Source: Streptomyces minutiscleroticus (GTDB lineage: Bacteria > Actinomycetota > Actinomycetes > Streptomycetales > Streptomycetaceae). From it: a stretch of 64,000 nt of DNA. Below are positions 50,022 to 57,637 of the stretch, piece after piece; the stretch's first letter is position 1, and the number at the start of each line of letters is the position of its first letter. The translations under genes and the position numbers were made by a program. Under the pieces are notes generated by a model. That model was not told the origin of the DNA. It saw only the letters and a list, made by a program, of their open reading frames with translations, and did no database searches. Location of the stretch: contig NZ_BMVU01000008.1 in assembly GCF_014650875.1 (NCBI RefSeq), forward strand, positions 62,001 to 126,000. Reading direction: 5' to 3'.

Positions 50022-50600
50022 GTGGGCAGCTTGTCCGGGGTGCTGGGCAGTGAGGAATTCTGTGTGACGGCGGTCTGCGGGCTGACGCGGGAGGATGTGC
50101 TGAGTCGGCTCGGCGTCGTCCATCAGGAGAGCTTGCCCGCGTACCGGATGGACAACGCGGTCGAGCATCTGGGGTTGGATGCCTGGGCGGTGCGCCTCTA
50201 CGCCCCTTCCGGGGCCGAGTGGGTGTATCTGTTCGACGTGAACGGGCAGACAGGTGTGTCTCATAAGCGGCCGGTGCTCAAGTGGCTGTCCGAGGGAACC
50301 GAGGCGATCAGTGTGTGGTCGCTCATCGGCTCGACCACCCATGTGACCCAAGCCCGTGACGGAGAAGTTGTCGCGACCTGCAGCACGTGGATGTTCGAGC
50401 CGGCGAGCGGCTCGGACCCCGACCGTCTCAACGGAGCCCTGGAGCGGGCCGGGTTCTTCCGGGAGGGCGGGACCGAAGACGATTGCGACGACGCGCTTGC
50501 AGCCCTGGCCGCGGTGGAGCACGAGTTCGGCCTGGAAGTGGAACCAGGGGCGGTCGCCGGGCCGCTGCCGACCGTGATCGTGCCGGTTCAGCTGCTGTGA
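50022..50600 (+). CDS. DUF6461 family protein
   Basis: About 192 residues if started at GTG 50022 (an in-frame GTG at 49979 is possible). Reading: SLSGVLGSEEFCVTAVCGLT, REDVLSRLGVVHQESLPAYR, WAVRLYAPSGAEWVYLFDVN, GQTGVSHKRPVLKWLSEGTE, AISVWSLIGSTTHVTQARDG, EVVATCSTWMFEPASGSDPD. The 'E..CVT.V.GL...EVL.RLG', 'G.....VL..LS.G...VS..WN......F..A.DGE....' layout matches DUF6461, a Streptomyces family of unknown function common in accessory regions and near toxin or defence genes. Soluble and acidic. It is the last of the small-gene series before the LacI operon. Confidence 0.7.
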   Translation: MGSLSGVLGSEEFCVTAVCGLTREDVLSRLGVVHQESLPAYRMDNAVEHLGLDAWAVRLYAPSGAEWVYLFDVNGQTGVSHKRPVLKWLSEGTEAISVWSLIGSTTHVTQARDGEVVATCSTWMFEPASGSDPDRLNGALERAGFFREGGTEDDCDDALAALAAVEHEFGLEVEPGAVAGPLPTVIVPVQLL

Positions 50601-50645
50601 CGGCGGGCAGCGGCCTTTACCTGCGTGTCAGGACGTGACCTTCAG

Positions 50646-50900
50646 TCAGAAGCCGTCGTTGTCGGCCGGCCGCGCCGCTACGACGAAGACGCCGCGGGCA
50701 CTGCCCACGTCGGAGTCGAGCGGTCCGGGGGTGTGGCCTCGTGCACATTTTTCGGTGCCGGTCATGGTGCCGATGGGTGTGATGGTCTGCCGGCCGAAGG
50801 GCAGATCGCCGGCGTTGTTCTTGTGGACGGACGTCACCTGTGCGCATTCGTTGCCATGCGTGACGCCATTGAGTGCCCCGCTTCCGTAGGTCCCGGCGGC
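50646..50900 (-). pseudogene. C-terminal fragment of an unidentified protein
   Basis: A minus frame with strong GC3 bias reads GVTHGNECAQVTSVHKNNAG, DLPFGRQTITPIGTMTGTEK, ARGHTPGPLDSDVGSARGVF, VVAARPADNDGF and stops at 50646. Thr/Gly/Asn-rich with two cysteines, it looks like part of a secreted protein. Its 5' end is lost where IS3 OrfB sequence begins (about 50905-50935). Family unknown. Confidence 0.4.
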
Positions 50901-50934
50901 CCTGGTGGATCTCCCGTGCGCTGGTCGCGTTGGA

Positions 50935-51058
50935 CGCGACTCGGAGAGTGCGTGGTCCGCGCTGGAGCCGGTCGCGCCCATGGACCGGGTGACGCCTGCC
51001 TCGCGGCAGGCTTCGACGAATGTCCGACTGCGACAACGGGTCCCGTAAACGCTCTCCT
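50935..51058 (-). pseudogene. IS3-family OrfB fragment
   Basis: The minus frame reads SRTFVEACREAGVTRSMGAT followed by GSSADHALSESRP. This is the GxxxSMGxxGxxxDNAxxE block of IS3-family OrfB integrases, where the Glu is the last catalytic residue; here DNA has become DHA. Only about 40 residues remain. Confidence 0.6.
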
Positions 51059-51099
51059 GAATGTCGAGGTTCCCGGACCGATCGGTTCGGAGTGCTGTC

Positions 51100-51645
51100 C
51101 AACTTGATCGGACAGTGGGCTTCGTAGGCCGCGTACCGCTTGGGACAACGCATGATCTCCGTCTTCGTTTCGTCTTCGCCGGTCCGGCGTTCGAGGTACT
51201 TCTGCGGGGCTTCGTCGTGGCGGAGGCGGCAGATCATGGCCATGTGGAGAGCGGAGTCGGCCTGGCGGTCGGCACCGCGGTTCCGCCGGTGACGCCGGAC
51301 CTTTCCGGAGGAGGCGGGGAGCGGGGCGGCACCGCAGAGTTCGGCGAAGCGGGCCTCTCTGGTGACGCGTCCGGGGTTGCCGCCGCAGGTGACCAGGGAC
51401 TGGGCGGTGTTCTCGATGCCGAGGCCGGTCCGCTCCAGCAGTGAGGGGGCCAGTTCGCGGACCAAGGGCTCGATCGTCGTGTCGCGGTCGGCGACCTCGT
51501 CGTTGGGCCCGAGGTGGCGGCGGACCGGGGACTTGATTGCGACGCGGGTGGCCAGAGAGGGGGCGTCGGTGCCGATCACGGCGGCGACGTGCGGGTCTTC
51601 GCGGGTGTCCACGTCGCCGATGACGACGTGGGAGACGGGTGGGAT
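51100..51645 (-). pseudogene. IS110-family transposase remnant
   Basis: The minus strand carries VSHVVIGDVDTREDPHVAAV (the N-terminal DEDD-type Asp region), then after degeneration LLERTGLGIENTAQSLVTCG, GNPGRVTREARFAELCGAAP, LPASSGKVRRHRRNRGADRQ, ADSALHMAMICRLRHDEAPQ and ERRTGEDETKTEIMRCPKRY. This is the IS110 C-terminal domain (GV.PIPASSGKT.RHRLNRGG.RQAN.ALH). The middle is deleted and the N-terminus disrupted. Distinct from the IS110 fossil at 21219. Confidence 0.7.
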
Positions 51646-51790
51646 GCCGGCCGTGTCGGCCTCCTCGCGGACGAGAGGGGCCTCGGGCGCATCTCGCGGG
51701 GCAGCGTCCATCACGGTTATCGGGCCTCTGCCTCGGCTCCGTCCCGGACCTGGTCGTCGTCCGTCGGGCCGGGGCCGCGAGTCCGCATCG

Positions 51791-51835
51791 CCGAACGCCT
51801 CACGCCCGAACGCCTCACGCCCGAAGGCTTCACGC
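51791..51835. repeat. Tandem 15-nt repeat, three copies of ccgaacgcctcacgc
   Basis: Two identical copies and one with two changes (ccgaaggcttcacgc), followed by a partial fourth. On the minus strand it would encode repeats of F-G-R-E-A, but no convincing gene spans it. It lies 127 bases upstream of the LacI operator. Confidence 0.85.
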
Positions 51836-51961
51836 CCGAAGGGTGGAGCGTCCGTCCGACTGTGGCGATCGCGCACCCTTCGGCAGGCGTCCGGCGCACA
51901 CGTCGCGCGGCATCTTCTTCGGTCGAACCCCTTGACCGCGTGCGTCCGTTCCCTCAGATTA

Positions 51962-51997
51962 CTCGTTAATGCGCATTACCTAATACGCATTAACGAG
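51962..51997. promoter_or_regulatory. 36-nt near-perfect inverted repeat, probable LacI operator
   Basis: ctcgttaatgcgcatta at 51962-51978 and its reverse complement at 51981-51997 (one mismatch in 17) around cc. The half taatgcgcatta is itself a perfect palindrome with the central CG typical of LacI-family sites, so two 12-14-mer operators may be stacked. It sits 16 bases before the LacI start, overlapping the expected promoter, and is strikingly AT-rich for this DNA. Confidence 0.8.
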
Positions 51998-52012
51998 CCG
52001 GAAGGAGGAGCG

Positions 52013-53119
52013 GTGACCAAGGAAGCCGCAGGGCGGGCCAGGCCGGGACGGACTCCTGTGCCGGCCGGTCGGCGGGCCCGTCCGAGGCAGGCGGAGGTGG
52101 CCCGGCTCGCCGGTGTCTCCCAGGCGACGGTGTCCCTCGTGCTCTCAGGACGCGCCACGGCGACGGGGCGGCCGATCTCCGAGGAGACCCGCAAGAAGGT
52201 CCTGGACGCCGCTCACAGCCTCGGTTACGTCCCCGACCCCGCCGCCAGCCGGCTCGCCGCCGCCCGCAACAACCTGCTCGGCGTCTACAGCTTCACCGCC
52301 ACCTTCCCGACGGACGTGCGGCACTCGTACTACCCGTTCCTCGTCGGCGTGGAGCAGGAGGCCGCCGCTCAGGGCTACGACATCGTGCTGTTCACCGGGT
52401 CGAGCAGCGGGGGAGCGGGCGCGGCCGGGGCCGGCGCCCTCAACCGGGTGCGGCTGGCGGACGGCTGCCTCTTCCTGGGGCGCCACGTCCCCGTGGACGA
52501 ACTGCACCGGCTGGTGGCCGACGGGTTCCCGGTCGTCCACGTCGGCCGGCGCGACGAGGTGGAGGGCCTGGCCTGGGTCGGCGCCGACTACGTCAGCGCC
52601 GGCCGCGAGGTGGTGACCGCACTGACCGGGCTCGGGCACCGGCGGATCCTGCTCGTGCGCGAGGACGACGACGCCCCCGCCTCCACCGACCGTGAACGGG
52701 GATTCCTGGACGGGCTGACGGCGAGCGGTCTGCCCGCCGGCCCCAACGCGGTGGTCCGGTGCGGTGACCCGCGCCGCGAGGTCACCGCCGACCGCGTCCG
52801 CGCCTGGTTCGCCGACGGGGTCACCGCCTTCGTCGCCGAGGAGACCGACACCGGTGCCGCCTGGCGGGCCCTGCGCTCCGCGGTCGCCGAGGCGGGTCTG
52901 AGCTGCCCGGGGCAGGTGTCGCTTGCCCTGCTCGGCAGCCCGCCCCCCGACCTGGCGGACGGACCGGTGCCGATGGGCTTCGACATCCCGCGCCCGGCGC
53001 TGGGCGCCGAGGCCGTACGGCTGCTCGCCTCCCGCATCGGCGGCGGAGCGGTCGGGAGCACCCTCGTGGCGTGCACCTTCAGACCGGGCGCGACCGCCGG
53101 GGCACCGGCCACCCCCTGA
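52013..53119 (+). CDS. LacI-family transcriptional regulator
   Basis: 368 residues from GTG after gaaggaggag. A 25-residue Arg-rich N-terminal extension precedes the helix-turn-helix RQAEVARLAGVSQATVSLVL and the hinge (KKVLDAAHSLGYVPDPAASR, LAAARNNLLGVY). The periplasmic-binding-type effector domain follows: SYYPFLVGVEQEAAAQGYDI, GCLFLGRHVPVDELHRLV, PVVHVGRRDEVEGLAWVGAD, GHRRILLVREDDD and RERGFLDGLTASGL. It is a dimer or tetramer that normally represses until a sugar-like inducer binds. The 36-nt inverted repeat just upstream is the probable operator, so it is likely autoregulated together with the five genes that follow in the same direction. Confidence 0.92.
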   Translation: MTKEAAGRARPGRTPVPAGRRARPRQAEVARLAGVSQATVSLVLSGRATATGRPISEETRKKVLDAAHSLGYVPDPAASRLAAARNNLLGVYSFTATFPTDVRHSYYPFLVGVEQEAAAQGYDIVLFTGSSSGGAGAAGAGALNRVRLADGCLFLGRHVPVDELHRLVADGFPVVHVGRRDEVEGLAWVGADYVSAGREVVTALTGLGHRRILLVREDDDAPASTDRERGFLDGLTASGLPAGPNAVVRCGDPRREVTADRVRAWFADGVTAFVAEETDTGAAWRALRSAVAEAGLSCPGQVSLALLGSPPPDLADGPVPMGFDIPRPALGAEAVRLLASRIGGGAVGSTLVACTFRPGATAGAPATP

Positions 53120-53186
53120 CCCCATCCCACCCCCGACTCGTCCCCCTCACCGAAACCTCACCGAAGCTCATCGAAGAAGGAGCAGA

Positions 53187-54785
53187 GTGATACCCGAACC
53201 CGACATCCTCGTCGTCGGCGGCGGCCTCGGCGGCGTCGCCGCGGCGCTCGCCGCCTGCCGAGCCGGCCGCAGCGTCGTGCTGACGGAGGAGACGGACTGG
53301 ATCGGCGGCCAGCTCACCAGTCAGGCCGTACCCCCCGACGAGCACCCCTGGGTGGAGCAGTTCGGCACCACCGCCACCTACCGGCAGTTGCGCGAGGGCA
53401 TACGGAGCTACTACCGGCAGTGGTACCCGCTGCGCGCCGAGGCTCGGGCGCTGACCGACCTCAACCCGGGAGCCGGCCGGGTGAGCAAGCTCTGCCACGA
53501 GCCGAGGGTCGCCCTCGCCGTCCTGGAGGGCATGCTCGCCCCGCACCGGGCGGCCGGACGCCTCACCGTCCTCACCGAGCACCGTCCGGTGGCCGCCGAG
53601 TCCGACAACGATGTCGTACGTTCCGTCACCCTCCAGGACCTGCGCGACGGCACGCGCCGCACCCTGGCCGCCCGCTACGTCCTGGACGCCACCGAGACCG
53701 GCGAGCTGCTCCACCTCGCCGGCGTCGAGCACGCCACCGGGGCCGAGTCCCGGGCCGAGTTCGACGAACCGCACGCGCCCGAGCAGGCCCGGCCGGACAA
53801 TCAGCAGGGCATCACCGTGTGCTTCGCCGTCTCCCATCACGAGGGCGAGGACCACACCATCGACCGGCCCGCCGACTACGACTTCTGGCGGTCCTACCGG
53901 CCCGACTTCTGGCCCGGCCCCCTGCTCGGCTTCCAGGCCCCCGACCCGCGCACCCTGGAGCCGGTCCCGCGGACCTTCGTGCCCAACCCCGACCTGGACC
54001 CGCTCGCCGTCAACGCCGACCAGAGCGCCGACGCGGGCGACAAGGAACTGTGGGGCTTCCGCCGCATCCTGGCCCGCAAGCTGCACACGGACGGTGCCTT
54101 CGACTCCGACATCACCCTCGCCAACTGGCCGCTGAACGACTACTGGCTCGCGCCGTACATCGGGCGGGAGGCCGAAGCGCTGGCCGGAGCGCGGCAGTTG
54201 TCCCTGTCGGTGCTGTACTGGCTGCAGACCGAGGCGCCGCGCGCGGACGGCGGCACCGGCTTCCCCGGACTGCGCCCCCGCCCGGACGTGACCGGTACCG
54301 CCGACGGTCTCGCGAAGGCGGCCTACGTCCGCGAGTCCCGCCGGATCAAGGCGGTCACCACCGTCACCGAGCACGACGTGGCCATCGACCTGGTCGGCCC
54401 CTACGGCGGCACCCGGTACCGCGACTCGGTGGGGGTCGGCAACTACCGCATCGACCTGCACCCGTCCACGGGCGGAGACAACTACATCGACATCGGCTCG
54501 GTGCCCTTCGAGATCCCGCTCGGCGCCCTCGTGCCGCGCCGGGTGCGCAACCTGCTGCCCGCCGGCAAGGACATCGGCACCACGCACATCACCAACGGCT
54601 GCTACCGCCTGCACCCGGTGGAGTGGAACGTCGGCGAGGTCGCCGGCGCCCTCGCCGCCCACTGCCTCGCCGAGGACGTCGAGCCGCAGCAGGTGCAGGC
54701 CGAGGACAAGCGGTACGAGGAGTTCGCCAGGGTGCTCGACCGCGCCGGCGTACAGCGGCACTGGCCCGACGTCAGGGGCTACTGA
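53187..54785 (+). CDS. FAD-dependent oxidoreductase (FAD_oxidored/PF12831-type), 532 aa
   Basis: GTG 53187 after gaagaaggagcaga. N-terminal dinucleotide fold: PDILVVGGGLGGVAAALAAC, then VLTEETDWIGGQLTSQ. Next come PHEPRVAL-type LCHEPRVALAVLEGML and YVLDATETGELLHLAGVEHA (second FAD contact, DATETGEL). The middle has WRSYRPDFWPGPLLGF and an FRRI segment; the C-terminal IDIGSVPFEIPLGALVPRRV, NLLPAGKDIGTTHITNGCYR and HPVEWNVGEVAGALAAHCL close the FAD site (GKDIG.TH....R.HP..WN.GE). Members oxidise or isomerise sugar-like or unknown substrates and often occur in carbohydrate-use clusters. Cytosolic. Second gene of the LacI operon. Confidence 0.88.
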   Translation: MIPEPDILVVGGGLGGVAAALAACRAGRSVVLTEETDWIGGQLTSQAVPPDEHPWVEQFGTTATYRQLREGIRSYYRQWYPLRAEARALTDLNPGAGRVSKLCHEPRVALAVLEGMLAPHRAAGRLTVLTEHRPVAAESDNDVVRSVTLQDLRDGTRRTLAARYVLDATETGELLHLAGVEHATGAESRAEFDEPHAPEQARPDNQQGITVCFAVSHHEGEDHTIDRPADYDFWRSYRPDFWPGPLLGFQAPDPRTLEPVPRTFVPNPDLDPLAVNADQSADAGDKELWGFRRILARKLHTDGAFDSDITLANWPLNDYWLAPYIGREAEALAGARQLSLSVLYWLQTEAPRADGGTGFPGLRPRPDVTGTADGLAKAAYVRESRRIKAVTTVTEHDVAIDLVGPYGGTRYRDSVGVGNYRIDLHPSTGGDNYIDIGSVPFEIPLGALVPRRVRNLLPAGKDIGTTHITNGCYRLHPVEWNVGEVAGALAAHCLAEDVEPQQVQAEDKRYEEFARVLDRAGVQRHWPDVRGY

Positions 54786-54807
54786 ACGACCCCCGCGAGG
54801 CGGGAGT

Positions 54808-54839
54808 CCGGGCGGGGCAGCTCCACCTGCCCCGCCCGG
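54808..54839 (+). terminator. 13-bp hairpin between the FAD enzyme and hydantoinase genes
   Basis: ccgggcggggcag at 54808-54820 pairs perfectly with 54827-54839 around a 6-nt loop. It lies inside the operon, in the only large gap (99 bases) after the FAD gene. It may act as a partial terminator or an RNA-stability element setting different expression of upstream and downstream genes. Confidence 0.6.
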
Positions 54840-54884
54840 CGGCCGCCCGCGTGGGACCGACCCAGCACAAGGAGGTGCCCGGAC

Positions 54885-57014
54885 ATGACCACCCACCGCA
54901 TCCGCGTCGGCATCGACGTGGGCGGAACCTTCACCGACGCCGTGGCGGTCGACGCCACGACGCTCCGTCTCGTGGGACAGGTGAAAGTCCCCACGAGCCA
55001 CCATCACCAGGACGGTGTCGCGCACGGCATCGTCGAGGCGCTCGACCGGCTGCTGCAGCAGACCGGACACCGGCCCGCCGACGTCGCCTTCCTGGCGCAC
55101 GGCACGACCCAGGCTACCAACGCCCTGCTGGAGGGCGACGTCGCCACCGTCGGCCTGCTCGGCATCGGCACCGGCGCCGGCGCCGTGCTCACACGCCGAC
55201 TGGCCTCGCTCGCCAAGCTCGAACTCACCCCGGGCAAGCGGCTTCCGCTGCACTACGCGCACGTACCCGACCCCGAGGACACCGGCGCGGTACGGGCCGC
55301 CGTCGAGAGGCTTCTCGCCGCCGGCGCCGAGGCCCTCGTCACCAGCGAGCCGTTCGGGGTCGACCGGCCCGAGGGCGAGGACGCGGTCGCCGAGGCCGCC
55401 CGCGCCACCGGCCGGCCGACGACGGCCGCCCACGAGATCACCTCCCTGTACGGGCTGCGCAAACGCACCCGCACCGCCGTCGTCAACGCCGCGATCCTGC
55501 CCCGCATGCTGGCCACCGCCGACCTCGTCGACGCCGCCATCACCAAGGCGGGCGTGACCGCGCCGCTGATGGTGATGCGCTGCGACGGGGGCGTGATGGC
55601 CCTGGACGAGATGCGCCGCAGACCCCTGCTCACCGTCCTGTCCGGACCGGCGGCCGGCGTCGCCGGAGCACTGATGCAGGAACGCGTCAGCGAGGGCGTG
55701 TTCCTGGAGACCGGCGGCACGTCCACCGACATCAGCGTCGTCAAGCGCGGCAAGGTCGCCGTCCGCCACGCCACGATCCTCGGCCGCACCTCCTACCTCA
55801 ACGCCCTCGACGTGCGCACCGTCGGCGTCGGCGGCGGCTCCATGGTCCGCGTCGCGGACGGCCGGGTCACCGGTACCGGGCCGCGCAGCGCGCACATCGC
55901 GGGCCTGCCCTACGCCTGCTTCGCCGACCCGGCCGACCTGCGCGACGCGAAGCTGACCACCCTCAGCCCGCTGCCGGGCGACCCCGCGGACTACGCGGTG
56001 CTCGACGCGGCCGGCGGCCGGTTCGCGCTCACCATGACCTGCGCCGCCAACGCCCTCGGCCGCGTCCCGGAGGGCGACTTCGCCCACGCCGACCCGGCGA
56101 CCGCCCGCACCGCCCTGGCCCCGCTCGCCGCCGCCCTCGGCACCGACGTGGCCACCGCCGCCGCCCGCCTCCTGGACGCCGGAACCGATCAGGTGAAGAC
56201 CGTGGTGGACGCCCTCGTACGGGAGTACCGCCTCGACACCGACCATGCCGTCCTGGTCGGCGGGGGCGGCGGCGCGGCCTCCGTCACCCCGCATCTCGCC
56301 GCCCGCACCGGCATGAGCGGCCGGATCGCCCGCCACAACGAGGTCATCAGCCCCATCGGCGTCGCCCTCGCGCTCGTCCGCGAGCAGGTCGAGCGCATCG
56401 TGCCCGGCGCGACCCAGGAGCAGATCCTCGCAGTGCGCGCCGAAGCCGAACGCGCCGTGGTCCAGCAGGGCGCCGCCGCCGACGGCGTCGAGGTCGAGGT
56501 CACCGTCGACCCGCAGACCAACGCGGTACGCGCCGTCGCCACCGGCGCCACCGAACTGCGCACCCAGGACCGCGCCCACCGCGCCGACGACGCCGAACGC
56601 CTGCGTCTGGCCGCCGCCAGCCTCAAGACAGACCCGTCCCGCGTCCACGTCCTCGCCGGCACCCCCGCCCACACCGTCTACGGCACCGAGGTCCGCCGCC
56701 GCTTCCGGCCCGCACGGCACCCCGTACGCGTGGTGGACGCCGACGGCGTCGTACGCCACCACGCCCCCGACGCCCGGGTCGAGGCCACCACCGTCGCCGC
56801 CGCACCCGACAAACTGGCCGAACTGGTCGCCGAGACCACCTCCTACGGCGACGGCGGCGTCCGCGCTCCCGCCGTACGCCTGCTGCTCGGCTCCCGCATC
56901 GCCGACCTCTCCGGCGTCCTGGACCCCCGACCGCTGCTCGCCCTCGCCCGCAGCGAACTGCGCGCCCGCGCCGCCGACGAACCGGTCGTCGCCGTACTGG
57001 AGGTGCGGGAATGA
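54885..57014 (+). CDS. Hydantoinase/oxoprolinase family protein (HyuA-like), 709 aa
   Basis: N-terminal Hydant_A_N domain: RVGIDVGGTFTDAVAVD, AFLAHGTTQATNALLEGDVA. Central hydantoinase_A domain: KRTRTAVVNAAILPRM, LMVMRCDGGVMALDEM, LSGPAAGVAGALMQERVSEG, LETGGTSTDISVVKRGK and VRTVGVGGGSMVRV, then VLVGGGGGAASVTPHLA and EVISPIGVALALVREQ. These are the ATP-binding actin-like motifs of the ATP-dependent hydantoinase/5-oxoprolinase/acetone carboxylase alpha family. The C-terminal 190 residues are variable. The usual HyuB (hydantoinase_B) partner is absent from the operon. It probably hydrolyses or carboxylates a cyclic amide or carbonyl substrate using ATP. ATG 54885 after cacaaggaggtgcccggac. Confidence 0.88.
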   Translation: MTTHRIRVGIDVGGTFTDAVAVDATTLRLVGQVKVPTSHHHQDGVAHGIVEALDRLLQQTGHRPADVAFLAHGTTQATNALLEGDVATVGLLGIGTGAGAVLTRRLASLAKLELTPGKRLPLHYAHVPDPEDTGAVRAAVERLLAAGAEALVTSEPFGVDRPEGEDAVAEAARATGRPTTAAHEITSLYGLRKRTRTAVVNAAILPRMLATADLVDAAITKAGVTAPLMVMRCDGGVMALDEMRRRPLLTVLSGPAAGVAGALMQERVSEGVFLETGGTSTDISVVKRGKVAVRHATILGRTSYLNALDVRTVGVGGGSMVRVADGRVTGTGPRSAHIAGLPYACFADPADLRDAKLTTLSPLPGDPADYAVLDAAGGRFALTMTCAANALGRVPEGDFAHADPATARTALAPLAAALGTDVATAAARLLDAGTDQVKTVVDALVREYRLDTDHAVLVGGGGGAASVTPHLAARTGMSGRIARHNEVISPIGVALALVREQVERIVPGATQEQILAVRAEAERAVVQQGAAADGVEVEVTVDPQTNAVRAVATGATELRTQDRAHRADDAERLRLAAASLKTDPSRVHVLAGTPAHTVYGTEVRRRFRPARHPVRVVDADGVVRHHAPDARVEATTVAAAPDKLAELVAETTSYGDGGVRAPAVRLLLGSRIADLSGVLDPRPLLALARSELRARAADEPVVAVLEVRE

Positions 57015-57634
57015 CCGCCGCGCACACCAACGCGCCGGCGGACCCGGCCGCCGTCGACGACATCGAGTGGGCGGTGCGACTGCTGGCCGCCACCCCCACC
57101 CATGAGCACCGCGACCCGGAGCTGCTGCGCCGCTGGGCCCGCGCCGCGGACGCCTTCGGCGCCGCGCTGCCGCCCGTGGAGTGCACCGCGAGGATCGTGG
57201 AGCGCGACGGCGGTCTGGAGCGGGGACTGCTGGCCCGCTACACCTCGCGGCCGCCCACGGTCGAGCTGTACGCCGACACCGTCGCCCTGGCCGAAGAGGT
57301 CGTCGACGCCCGCGGCTGGCGCGCCTGGTTCCCGCCGGGCTCGGTACGGGCCGCCGCCCTCGCCCACGAGGCCGTGCACGCCCACCTCCACCACGGTCGC
57401 GCACGCGCCGCGCTGAAGCACGCGCTCGGGCACAGCGCCCTGCGCCTGGGCCGGCTGCGCGTACCCGGCCATGTCGCCGGTGCCGAAGAGGTCGCCGCGC
57501 ACGCCTACGCCCGTACCGTCTGCGGACTGGGCCGCAGCCCCCTACTGCTGACCGCCGCCCTGGCCGCCGAGGCCGACGCCCGGTCCCACAGGCCGGCACC
57601 ATCCCCCGCACGCGACGCAAGAAGAGAGAACTGA
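57011..57634 (+). CDS. Unrecognised protein with a HExxH zincin-like motif, 207 aa
   Basis: Its ATG overlaps the HyuA stop (ATGA at 57011-57014), so the two are translationally coupled. Residues: MTAAHTNAPADPAAVDDIEW, PVECTARIVERDGGLERGLL, PTVELYADTVALAEEVVDAR, then RAAALAHEAVHAHLHHGRAR with HEAVH (a perfect HExxH), and about 40 residues later HVAGAEEVAAHAYARTVCGL, an E-E-(V/I)-A-A-x-A(Y/F) segment like the third-ligand helix of gluzincin/ImmA-type proteases. No signal peptide. It could be a zinc peptidase or amidase, or a non-catalytic metal-binding partner for HyuA. I know of no named family. Co-translation with HyuA suggests it replaces or assists the missing HyuB. Confidence 0.75.
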   Translation: MTAAHTNAPADPAAVDDIEWAVRLLAATPTHEHRDPELLRRWARAADAFGAALPPVECTARIVERDGGLERGLLARYTSRPPTVELYADTVALAEEVVDARGWRAWFPPGSVRAAALAHEAVHAHLHHGRARAALKHALGHSALRLGRLRVPGHVAGAEEVAAHAYARTVCGLGRSPLLLTAALAAEADARSHRPAPSPARDARREN

Positions 57635-57637
57635 CCC

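Noticed and set aside
53079..57620. A 1513-codon open frame on the minus strand and a 1404-codon frame on the plus strand across the same DNA
   Set aside because: Both are shadows of the FAD oxidoreductase, HyuA and zincin-like genes. They are Gly/Arg/Val-rich, lack motifs and contradict the strong codon bias of the real frames, as often happens in high-GC DNA.
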